Positions 24,074 through 31,805 of a DNA stretch of 37,724 bases are shown here, piece after piece (within the stretch, counting starts at the first letter, position 1; every line of letters starts with the position of its first letter). The DNA comes from Acidobacteriota bacterium (GTDB taxonomy: Bacteria > Acidobacteriota > Terriglobia > Versatilivoradales > Versatilivoraceae): the NCBI GenBank assembly GCA_028875135.1, contig JAPPFQ010000091.1, positions 1 to 37,724 on the forward strand. The letters are read 5' to 3'. The notes under the pieces were generated by a model. That model saw only the letters and a list, made by a program, of their open reading frames with translations. It ran no database searches and was not told the DNA's origin. The position numbers and the translations under genes are program-made.

Positions 24074-25225
24074 ATGACTGGATCCTTATACTTTATTAGA
24101 CTCTCAGGAAGTAGTAGGCAGCGTGGCCTCCAACACGGCCGCCAATTGCGTGAGCCCATTCAGACCGCGATCGACTTTTACCGGGAGCTGTTCAGCAGAC
24201 ATCTGAGCATCGATTCAGCGGAAATTCGAAGGAGGGCCGCGCGCTTCATCGAGCCGACCGCCCGGACCAGTCCCGAGCTCCTGGCTGAGTATGAAGGAAT
24301 TGCTGAGGGATCGGGCCAGACACTGGAAGACATTTTCGCACTCTCCGGCCGTTACGAAATCACTTATGAATCGATTCGACTTGGAGAATGCTCGAATGTT
24401 TTCGTAGGCCCTCAGTGCATGGCCCAGGGACACACGCTGCTGGGTCAGAATTGGGAGTGGAGACCGGAGGTGATGGCTTTTCGAGCCGTGATTATCGCCC
24501 GCTGCGACGATCTCCCGGATCACATCATGGTGACCGAATGCGGACAGCCTGGGAAATACGGCCTGAACGAATATGGACTTGGAGTAGCCGAAACCGGTCT
24601 TTCCTGCGCCAGCCAGAGGAGCGTTGGAGACAACCTGTTCGTGGTTGTGATGCGAAAGATGCTGGCTTGCCGGGACCTGGACCAAGCCCGGCAAATGGTT
24701 CATCGATATCCTCCGGAGGCCACCATCAGCTTTTTCGCCGCCGACAGTCGAGGTCACGGATTCAATCTGGAGGCTCTCCCCTCCGGGATTGTCGAACGAG
24801 AGTTTTCTGAGGACGAAATCGACTGGCACACGAATCACTCCCGCTTGACGGAGGAGCCGTGTCTGTTTGGAGATAGCTTGATTCGGGGCCGCCGTTGGGA
24901 AGAGCTTATCGATGCCGCGCGTCCTGTCACCGTACCCCTTCTGGGAAGGTGGCTGGCAGACTCCGCAAACGGATACAACTCAATTTGCCGAGCACCCGAT
25001 CCGGAGCGAGCCCAGACCCCAACCTTTCTACAGACGCTCTGCTCAATTGTGCTTGACCTGACGACTCGCGAGATGTGGATCAGCGACGGCCTGTCTTCCC
25101 AAATGCCTTACCAGCGTGTCGGATTTGATGAGGAAGAGCGACGACCATCCTTCTTGGCCTTTGACCAGGAACAAATGACCCCAACGGGACCTGATCACAC
25201 CCGCCAACGAGCGTCGATGGAATGA
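24074..25225 (+). CDS. C45-family autoproteolytic acyltransferase/hydrolase
   Basis: A 383-residue Ntn-hydrolase of the type that includes isopenicillin-N acyltransferase and related linear-amide hydrolases. Visible family marks are GLQHGRQLREPI near residues 18-29, YEGIAEGSGQTLEDIFAL, the cleavage site GECSNVF with Cys106 as presumed self-processed nucleophile, LLGQNWEWRPE, GLNEYGLGVAETGL and IDWHTNHSRL. The Gln-Asn-Trp-x-Trp and His-Thr-Asn-His motifs are strong. The enzyme would cleave or transfer an acyl group on an amine, substrate unknown. No signal peptide. Same strand as the dehydratase 89 bases downstream, so co-transcription is possible. It is the third Ntn-type hydrolase in the window after two gamma-glutamyltransferases, which hints at an acylated-amine or peptide part in the substrate. 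Confidence 0.85.
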   Translation: MTGSLYFIRLSGSSRQRGLQHGRQLREPIQTAIDFYRELFSRHLSIDSAEIRRRAARFIEPTARTSPELLAEYEGIAEGSGQTLEDIFALSGRYEITYESIRLGECSNVFVGPQCMAQGHTLLGQNWEWRPEVMAFRAVIIARCDDLPDHIMVTECGQPGKYGLNEYGLGVAETGLSCASQRSVGDNLFVVVMRKMLACRDLDQARQMVHRYPPEATISFFAADSRGHGFNLEALPSGIVEREFSEDEIDWHTNHSRLTEEPCLFGDSLIRGRRWEELIDAARPVTVPLLGRWLADSANGYNSICRAPDPERAQTPTFLQTLCSIVLDLTTREMWISDGLSSQMPYQRVGFDEEERRPSFLAFDQEQMTPTGPDHTRQRASME

Positions 25226-25314
25226 GCCTGTTGCCTTTCTCTTTTCTCCGCTCCGCTGCTTTTTAACGCACGCTCGGAACATGTGCATTCACCCAGGATA
25301 GAGGAGTAGAGGCG

Positions 25315-26562
25315 ATGAGAATCACCGATCTTCATTGTATGCGCTTGCTGGGCCCGCGACCCCATGGGGGTGGTGGGAAGCCCGGCACCTTTTCCAAGCT
25401 CCTGGTCAGAATCGATACCGACGAGGGTAGTTACGGCCTGGGAGAGGCCGAAAACATGATGGGAGTAAAAGAGGGCATCGAATATCTAAGGGCATGGCTG
25501 ATCGGCCGGGATCCAATGGCTGTGCGCCCCTTTTTCTCCGAAATGCTTTATGGGACCGTACCTCCCCATCCCAGATTTCGGGTCTATGACCCCATCCGTT
25601 TCGAGAAGACTTATCGCCCGTCCCTGATCTGCTCTCCGACGGCGACGCCGACCGGGCCCGTGATCTGGGCCCTTAGCGGAGTAGAGATGGCTTTACTCGA
25701 CCTCGCCGGCAAGATCCTGAATACTCCAGTCTACAACCTCCTGGGCGGACGGTATCGTGATCGGATACGCATCTACCTCGATCGGAGCGCTCCGGAAGCG
25801 GTCGACGATCTGGACGCTTGGAAGAAAATGGCCGAGGACTCGGTCAGGGATGGTTTTACCCAGCTGAAGTTCGACATCGACTATACGGCGTCTGACCTCG
25901 TCGAAGACTTCTGGAACCGCTCCATCCCCCTTCAACAAATGAACGGGATGGTCCGAAGACTGAAGTCCGTTCGCCAGACGGTCGGGCAGGACGTCGAACT
26001 ATGCGTCGATTGCCATATGCAATACAACGTCGTCGATGCCGTGCGGCTGGCGCAGGAACTGGCATTTCTCAAATTGATGTGGCTTGAGGATCCTACTCCC
26101 ATAAGCAATCCCCAAGCCTGTGCCACGGTCCGGGAAAAGAGTCCGATTGCCATCTGCATCGGAGAGATGTTCATCGCCGAGCAGTTCCGGCTCTTCATCG
26201 ATGCCAAAGCCTGCGACATCATCCATCCCGATGTCCTTTTCTGTGGGGGGCTGCAGGAAGGCAGGCGGATCGCCGACTACGCCGAGTTGCACTACCTCCC
26301 CATGGCCATGCACGGAAACGGAGGATGCCTGGCAACCATAGCCGCCGCGCACCTGGCAGCGGCCACCCGCAATTTTCTGGGTCTCGAATACCATTTTTGG
26401 GAGGCACAATGGGTGGGCCGATATGTGAACCGCGAAGGGGTTTCCCTCTTCAAAGATGGATACCTTCCCCTCACCGATGCCCCCGGTTTCGGAGTCGAGC
26501 TCAATGTGGAGGTCTGCCGCGAGCACTTGGCACCGGGGGAGACGTTGTTCTCCGAGCCTTAG
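25315..26562 (+). CDS. enolase-superfamily sugar-acid dehydratase (mandelate racemase/muconate lactonizing type)
   Basis: A 415-residue enzyme with GAGGAGTAGAGG before its ATG. The N-terminal cap (MRITDLHCMRLLG through FGTVP-like region) precedes the barrel, in which the catalytic set is visible: Lys185-Phe-Asp187, metal ligands Asp232 in CVDCH, Glu258 in WLEDPTP and Glu284 in IGEM, and His333 in AMHGNGG. The Asp-x-His pair at 232-234 together with His333 resembles galactonate- and gluconate-type dehydratases, which turn sugar acids into 2-keto-3-deoxy acids. The product would feed the DHDPS-family lyase (28042) or HpaI-type aldolase (9030). Full length. Sugar stereochemistry cannot be told by eye. 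Confidence 0.9.
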   Translation: MRITDLHCMRLLGPRPHGGGGKPGTFSKLLVRIDTDEGSYGLGEAENMMGVKEGIEYLRAWLIGRDPMAVRPFFSEMLYGTVPPHPRFRVYDPIRFEKTYRPSLICSPTATPTGPVIWALSGVEMALLDLAGKILNTPVYNLLGGRYRDRIRIYLDRSAPEAVDDLDAWKKMAEDSVRDGFTQLKFDIDYTASDLVEDFWNRSIPLQQMNGMVRRLKSVRQTVGQDVELCVDCHMQYNVVDAVRLAQELAFLKLMWLEDPTPISNPQACATVREKSPIAICIGEMFIAEQFRLFIDAKACDIIHPDVLFCGGLQEGRRIADYAELHYLPMAMHGNGGCLATIAAAHLAAATRNFLGLEYHFWEAQWVGRYVNREGVSLFKDGYLPLTDAPGFGVELNVEVCREHLAPGETLFSEP

Positions 26563-26618
26563 CCGCCCTTCATTGTCTGGTAAAGAAAGCAGTATCCTGG
26601 AGACGAAGTGTACCCCGC

Positions 26619-28001
26619 ATGATCCTCCTGCTCATGGTTGCCATCGCCGTTTGGGCTCAGCCGACCGGTACCCTTGATCTGGCTCCGGCTGAGATCTATC
26701 CGTTCATCCCCCTGGAAACCCTGACGTCGGACTCGACCCCATCTTTTGACGAACTGACAGAAGCACCACCGGAAAACGATGTTTCCGGCTGGCATTTCCG
26801 TCTGGCCCGTCATTACCACCGCCGGGGTCATCCGATTGAGGCGGCCCGTCACGCCCGCCGTGCTGCGGAATTGCAGGGTGCGGAACCGTCCCACCAGTTG
26901 TTTCTGGCGAGTATCTACTGCAGGATGCAACGTTACGAGCTGGCCCGGACTGTCCTGGCAGGGGTTCTGTCCAGACAAGAACTCGCCTCCGAAGGGCGTA
27001 TTCTGCTCGCCTACATCCTCCAGCAAACGGGTGAAATGGAGGCACAGCACGGACTGTTGCAGGAAGTCCTGAAATCCGATCCGCAAAACCCTTACGCCCT
27101 TTATCTCGCCGGAGTTTCATACTTTCGGCGCAATCGACACGAGAACGCGCTACAGACCTTCCAGGCTGCTGCCGTTGCAGGATTGGATCTGGCCGAGCTG
27201 CACTTCTATATGGGCCGGATCTATGCTCGGGATGCGGCGACTTTTGAACAAGCCATTCAGGCCTTTCAGCTTGCAGACCGATCCGACCGGAAGTCACCAG
27301 AACTGAAGAAGGAGCTAGGCCTGATTTTCTATCGCACCGGCCGGTATCAGGAAGCGCTGGCAGAGCTCAGAGTAGCCGTTCAACTGCAGCCGGAGTTTCC
27401 CCAAGCCTTCCATATCATGGCCCAGGTCTATCAAAGAGTGAGCCGTCTCGAAGAGGCCGGACAGGCACTGGCACGCTATCAAGAGCTCACCCACAATCAG
27501 GCGGTCCGCGAAAACAACCGCAGGAGAGGCCAGATCGCCTACCAGGAAGGCCGAACCCAACTCTCGGAAAAAAGACTTGATGAGGCCTCCAGAAGCTTCC
27601 GGGAATCGCTTCAGTTCCTACCCGAAAAGGATGCATCCTATTATGCTCTGGCCAGTATCCACTATCGGCGGCGGAAACACGCCCAGGCCATCGAGTTGGT
27701 TCGCAGGGCTATTACAGTGAATCCCCTCATCGCCGATTACCACATTCTGCTCGCCGAGAGCCTGGACAAGCGAGGCGATTTCCGATCGGCTATCGAGTCG
27801 ATGCAGAAGGCTCTACTCTTGTCGCCACCGAGGGCGCGACTTTCCAACTATCTGGGCAACCTGTGTTTCAGATCGGGTGACTATAGCTGTGCCGCCGATG
27901 CTTACCGAGCAGCGTCCGAGCTGGAACCGGACAACCGATTCTATCGGATGAATCTGGACAGTGCGTTGCGCCGACTGGCGCCATATGAGAGCAAGAAGTG
28001 A
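26619..28001 (+). CDS. exported TPR-repeat protein, second copy
   Basis: A 460-residue protein. The ATG at 26619 opens a short signal peptide (MILLLMVAIAVWAQ, cleaved after Ala-Gln or nearby); longer in-frame readings overlap the dehydratase and are rejected. TPR units include HFRLARHYHRRGHPIEAARHA, LAYILQQTGEMEAQHGLLQE, LGLIFYRTGRYQEALAELRV, MAQVYQRVSRLEEAGQALAR, LASIHYRRRKHAQAIELVRR and LGNLCFRSGDYSCAADAYRA. It resembles the TPR gene at 20254-21750 in size and layout. Its likely partner is the CRTAC1 gene at 29117-30832, separated only by an opposing lyase gene. Role inferred as an envelope scaffold. It starts 56 bases after the dehydratase stop and may be in that transcript. Confidence 0.85.
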   Translation: MILLLMVAIAVWAQPTGTLDLAPAEIYPFIPLETLTSDSTPSFDELTEAPPENDVSGWHFRLARHYHRRGHPIEAARHARRAAELQGAEPSHQLFLASIYCRMQRYELARTVLAGVLSRQELASEGRILLAYILQQTGEMEAQHGLLQEVLKSDPQNPYALYLAGVSYFRRNRHENALQTFQAAAVAGLDLAELHFYMGRIYARDAATFEQAIQAFQLADRSDRKSPELKKELGLIFYRTGRYQEALAELRVAVQLQPEFPQAFHIMAQVYQRVSRLEEAGQALARYQELTHNQAVRENNRRRGQIAYQEGRTQLSEKRLDEASRSFRESLQFLPEKDASYYALASIHYRRRKHAQAIELVRRAITVNPLIADYHILLAESLDKRGDFRSAIESMQKALLLSPPRARLSNYLGNLCFRSGDYSCAADAYRAASELEPDNRFYRMNLDSALRRLAPYESKK

Positions 28002-28023
28002 TCGGTTTTAGCCTGTGAACCGA
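28002..28023. terminator. weak hairpin between convergent TPR and lyase genes
   Basis: TCGGTT at 28002-28007 pairs with AACCGA at 28018-28023 across a ten-base loop, directly after the TPR stop codon and before the end of the convergent lyase gene at 28042. The stem is short and no T tract follows, so it is only a candidate. Confidence 0.25.
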
Positions 28024-28041
28024 AATAATGTCCTGTATTCG

Positions 28042-28980
28042 TCATTCGGGAAACGGTTCCAACCACTGCGGCAGTTCATTCTGCATCCGGTTCCGGTAGG
28101 TTGCAAAGGCTTCCTCACGAGCCCCCAGATAAGGTGGTAACAGCCGGAGGGGAAACCCGGGATGATGGAGTTTGAATATCAGCTTATCGTAGGTGCCGTC
28201 CATGTGGCTTCCATTCATCTGCAGGGCTCGCAAGATACTCGAATGATGATGCAGGTCCTTGAGGAGCTGCCTTAAACGCCCTTCATTCCTGCCTGTCTGT
28301 CCTAACTCGAAAAGTTCGCTGGCCAGCAGGCGATTCGAAGCGGCAATGGCTATCAGTTGACCACACTTGAGGCCTTTGAGACTTGCTTCAGCATACCCGA
28401 TGTCACCGACGAAATGGCAAAGCTGGGGAGCCCGTTCAACGGCAGACCGGATCGTGGACATTCCAACTCGTCCGGCCCATTTGACCGCGACCAGATTCGA
28501 ATAACGTTCTGCCAGTACGGACAACTCCCCGGGGCTCAACCAGCGCAGCCCCCTGGGAACGTTATAGAAAAGAAAGGAACAGTCAGGATTTCGCCCGCAG
28601 GTTGTTTCGAAGAACAGGTCCCTTTCGAGATCATTCAGTTCTCCCCAAGAAGGAAATGACAGCTGAAAGCTGGCGAAACCGAGAGCCCGGCCCACCTGTA
28701 TCCGTTCCTGGATCTGCGGAATAGCAAGGGCGATAATGCCCAGTTGTCTGAGGCTGGTCTTGCCTTCGGTTTCTTCGGCAAAAACACGGGAGATGCTTTC
28801 AAACTGATTCAGAGTCAGCGCGTAGCCTTCCCCCGCCGTACCGAACAAGTAAATGCTCGTCTGGTCCTTGGCCAGCTGGCCGCGGACGACATCTCGAAAC
28901 AGGGATTCATCCAGTTCGAATCGATCGGTCCAGGGAAGTGCACAACTGCACAGGATACGGGGACTCAGCCTGAGTTTCAT
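28042..28980 (-). CDS. DHDPS/N-acetylneuraminate lyase-family class I aldolase
   Basis: A 312-residue barrel enzyme from ATG 28980 (MKLRLSPRILC); a start at 29028 would add 16 residues. The family marks are IYLFGTAGEGYALT (residues 44-57, the usual Gly-Thr-Thr/Ala-Gly-Glu loop), Tyr139 in FLFYNVPRG and the Schiff-base Lys167 in VAVKWAG. Members join or split pyruvate-containing acids: dihydrodipicolinate synthase, N-acetylneuraminate lyase, 2-keto-3-deoxygluconate aldolase. Context with a sugar-acid dehydratase and sialidase-fold proteins favours a sugar-acid or sialic-acid-like aldolase over lysine biosynthesis; this is inference. Arrangement: convergent with the TPR gene and divergent from CRTAC1. 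The CTATTGTATGATC stretch near 28999-29011 may hold its promoter. Confidence 0.85.
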   Translation of the reverse strand: MKLRLSPRILCSCALPWTDRFELDESLFRDVVRGQLAKDQTSIYLFGTAGEGYALTLNQFESISRVFAEETEGKTSLRQLGIIALAIPQIQERIQVGRALGFASFQLSFPSWGELNDLERDLFFETTCGRNPDCSFLFYNVPRGLRWLSPGELSVLAERYSNLVAVKWAGRVGMSTIRSAVERAPQLCHFVGDIGYAEASLKGLKCGQLIAIAASNRLLASELFELGQTGRNEGRLRQLLKDLHHHSSILRALQMNGSHMDGTYDKLIFKLHHPGFPLRLLPPYLGAREEAFATYRNRMQNELPQWLEPFPE

Positions 28981-29116
28981 GTAAACGCTCGACGAACCTA
29001 TTGTATGATCTCTCTGGAAAACAGACAACGTAGAAGCCGGCGATGGTGTCCTTCCTCAGACCGGGCGAGCTGAACTTCTACAATCTTCGGAGGCTACTCA
29101 CGAGACGAGGACGTAC

Positions 29117-30832
29117 ATGAGCCTGCGAGTCTTGTTGGTCGTCGGATCACTTGTAGGACTATTTCCCACGGTTTTCGGTTCTGTTTCCCTATCCGAGCAT
29201 CAGAGACCCCCCGGCGCTGAAAGTGATTCGTTCAAGCCTGTCTTCACCGAGGTTACGGCTGCTTCGGGCATTCACTTCCGTCATCACAATTCACCGACTC
29301 CTTCCAAGTACGTGGTCGAAACGATAGGTTCCGGGTGTGCTTTTTTAGACTACGACCGAGATGATTATCTGGATATTTTTCTGGTCAATGGGGGTCGGCT
29401 TCCTGGCGCCGAGAAAGGCGCGCCCCCGGATCACGCTCTCTACCGAAATCGAGGAGACGGGACTTTCGTGGAAGTCGGAAAGGAGTCGGGGATCGAACGA
29501 AACCGTGCCTTCGGTCAGGGGATTGCAGTGGGAGACTACGATAACGACGGATTCGACGATCTGTTCCTCACCAATTTCAACGGACCGAACCTGCTCTACC
29601 GAAACCAGAAAAATGGGACATTCATGGAAGTGGCCGAAAAAGCCGGACTTACCTCCGACGGCCGGTGGAGTGCTGGAGCCGCCTTCCTGGACTACGACAA
29701 CGACGGGCGTCTCGATCTGTACGTGGCTCGCTACATCGACAACACCTTCGAGAACAACCTCAGATGTGGCTCTCTGGTCGACGACTCTCTGCACACGTAT
29801 TGTACCCCGGAGGTCTACGAAGGTGTTCCGGATCTATTGTACCGAAATCACGGGAATGGGACTTTTTCCGACGTCACCGCCGCTTCCGGTCTGGCTCGTT
29901 TCGTCGGGAGCGGCCTGGGCGTCATCACGTTTGACTACAACGAGGACGGTTGGACAGATATCTACGTGGCTAACGACACGGATCCTAATTTCTTATTTGA
30001 GAACGAAGGTGACGGAACCTGGAAGGAAGTAGCGATGTCCAGGGGAGCAGCAGTCGATGTGAACGGCAATGCGCAAGCCGGGATGGGGGTTGCGGCGGGC
30101 GATTTTGACAGAGACGGCCTGCCAGACCTGGCGGTCACCAACTTCGATTTCGAGTATCTGATCTTGTACCGGCAGCTCCCCGGGGGCTTCTTTGAGGATG
30201 CCAGTTCTCTAGCCGGGGTGGAGATTCCCAGCTCAGCCTACGTCGGTTTTGGGTTGGGGTTTTTGGATTTTGACAATGATTCGGATCTGGATCTCTTTGT
30301 GGCCAACGGTCATGTCTACGACAATGCCCATCGGGTTTTTCCCGGATCAAGTTACGAACAGCCGAAACTTCTTTTTGAAAATTCCCAGGGCAGATTTGCG
30401 GAAGTTGCCGCCCGTCACGGCAAGGCTCTGGTTCTGCCCCAGGTGAGCCGGGGCACCTGCTTCGGTGATTACGACAATGACGGAGACCTGGATGTTCTTG
30501 TCACCAATTCTGGTGCTTCTCCAATGCTGTTGCGGAATGACGGCGGCAATCGAAACAACTGGATTTCGTTGCGGCTGATCGGTACAGCGTCAAACCCCAA
30601 TGGGATCGGCGCTCGGGTCAGATTGACACTGGACAACCTGGTATTGGAGTCCCAGGTCAGTGGGGGAGGCAGCTACTATTCCGCCTCGGACTATCGGCTG
30701 CACTTTGGCCTGGAGGATCGGGATGTCATCCGGCGCTTGGAGGTCTTCTGGCCTTCGGGAACCGTGGATGTGCGGACAAAGATTTCCAGTCGGCAGTTTC
30801 TTGTCATCCGAGAAGGGGAGAAGGGCGAATAG
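29117..30832 (+). CDS. CRTAC1-family protein (FG-GAP/VCBS repeats with ASPIC/UnbV domain)
   Basis: A 571-residue secreted protein with a signal peptide (MSLRVLLVVGSLVGLFPTVFG). It carries seven calcium-binding FG-GAP loops in a row, each with Asp-x-Asp-x-Asp spacing: DYDRDDYLDIFLVN, DYDNDGFDDLFLTN, DYDNDGRLDLYVAR, DYNEDGWTDIYVAND, DFDRDGLPDLAVTN, DFDNDSDLDLFVAN and DYDNDGDLDVLVTN. The C-terminus is an ASPIC/UnbV domain (NNWISLRLIG, GIGARVRLT, a Gly-rich SGGGSYYSASDYRLHFGL, VFWPSG). These propeller-like proteins are abundant in Acidobacteriota and Planctomycetes and probably bind surfaces or glycans; no enzyme activity is established. A relic of the same gene type lies at 20098-20279. The metallophosphoesterase begins 59 bases downstream on the same strand. 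Confidence 0.92.
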   Translation: MSLRVLLVVGSLVGLFPTVFGSVSLSEHQRPPGAESDSFKPVFTEVTAASGIHFRHHNSPTPSKYVVETIGSGCAFLDYDRDDYLDIFLVNGGRLPGAEKGAPPDHALYRNRGDGTFVEVGKESGIERNRAFGQGIAVGDYDNDGFDDLFLTNFNGPNLLYRNQKNGTFMEVAEKAGLTSDGRWSAGAAFLDYDNDGRLDLYVARYIDNTFENNLRCGSLVDDSLHTYCTPEVYEGVPDLLYRNHGNGTFSDVTAASGLARFVGSGLGVITFDYNEDGWTDIYVANDTDPNFLFENEGDGTWKEVAMSRGAAVDVNGNAQAGMGVAAGDFDRDGLPDLAVTNFDFEYLILYRQLPGGFFEDASSLAGVEIPSSAYVGFGLGFLDFDNDSDLDLFVANGHVYDNAHRVFPGSSYEQPKLLFENSQGRFAEVAARHGKALVLPQVSRGTCFGDYDNDGDLDVLVTNSGASPMLLRNDGGNRNNWISLRLIGTASNPNGIGARVRLTLDNLVLESQVSGGGSYYSASDYRLHFGLEDRDVIRRLEVFWPSGTVDVRTKISSRQFLVIREGEKGE

Positions 30833-30891
30833 CACCAGCCGCGGAGCCACGGTCTGAATCGTCAAATGGAAGAGCCACAGGGGGTGAAATC

Positions 30892-31713
30892 ATGTCCTTG
30901 ACCTTCATTCACATCACCGACACCCATCTGGGAACCACTTGCGACGAGCTGGTTTATTTTTACGCTCCCGGACAGGCCTTGAAGGCGGTATTGAAGCAAA
31001 TCGCAGCCGATGGTGCTTATGATGCCTCTTTAATCGTCGATACTGGGGATATGATTCGGGACTGGTCGCATCCTTCGGCCTATGAAACAGGCAAAAAGAT
31101 CTATGGTTTAGAAGAAAAGTCACCAGCTCCCGGACCTCTCAGGATGCGTGCCGAAGGAATGGATCTGCCCTGGTATTATGTTCCGGGGAATGTCGACAAC
31201 CGCCCAGAGTGCCGGAAAAGGCTATTTGCTCCAGATCCCGGAACGGCACTTTTCAACTACACGTGGAAGGCGCAGGGAATTCGCTTTCTCAGCCTGGACT
31301 GGGGAGCGTCCGGGACCAATCGTTACACGTTGACTTCCCAGTCCTTTAACTGGCTAAAGAAGCAACTGAATCAGAGCTGCCCTACTGTCATTCTCACCCA
31401 TCACCCTCCCGTGTCCATAGGCATTCCGATGTTTGACGAAATGACACCGCCGGATCTGAACCGTCTCCACGAACTCATTGCCGGTTCCCCGGTGCTGGCC
31501 ATCTTTCACGGACACACCCACCATCCGTGGGAGAATCGGATTGACGGGATCCCGGTATTCGGAACCGGCTCGGTGACCTACAGGCGCTGTTTGCATCACA
31601 ACTACGAGCAGGGCATGGTGCTGGAGATCCATCCCCCACAGTATCGGGTCGTGACCATACACAGTGACGGTTCGGTGTCTGCCCCGATTCACGAAGTACC
31701 CTGGCGATCATGA
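30892..31713 (+). CDS. calcineurin-like metallophosphoesterase
   Basis: A 273-residue phosphoesterase with AGGGGGTG before its ATG. The metal motifs run in order: FIHITDTHLG at the N-terminus, IVDTGDMI near residue 50, VPGNVDN near 97, LTHHPPV, and FHGHTHHP. The usual third motif is Gly-Asn-His-Asp/Glu; here the His is replaced by Val, which in well-studied relatives is the catalytic proton donor. Other members of the family are known to vary here, so activity is not excluded. Resembles class III cyclic-nucleotide phosphodiesterases (CpdA-like) in general layout. No signal peptide. Probably co-transcribed with the CRTAC1 gene 59 bases upstream. Confidence 0.88.
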   Translation: MSLTFIHITDTHLGTTCDELVYFYAPGQALKAVLKQIAADGAYDASLIVDTGDMIRDWSHPSAYETGKKIYGLEEKSPAPGPLRMRAEGMDLPWYYVPGNVDNRPECRKRLFAPDPGTALFNYTWKAQGIRFLSLDWGASGTNRYTLTSQSFNWLKKQLNQSCPTVILTHHPPVSIGIPMFDEMTPPDLNRLHELIAGSPVLAIFHGHTHHPWENRIDGIPVFGTGSVTYRRCLHHNYEQGMVLEIHPPQYRVVTIHSDGSVSAPIHEVPWRS

Positions 31714-31805
31714 AGTGATCTTGTCTCTGTGGATGAAACTTCGGTCTGATCTTGCCGGCAGGTTGGAAGAGGACGGCTCAAGATCGATCCGGTTTCACAA
31801 CCGAT

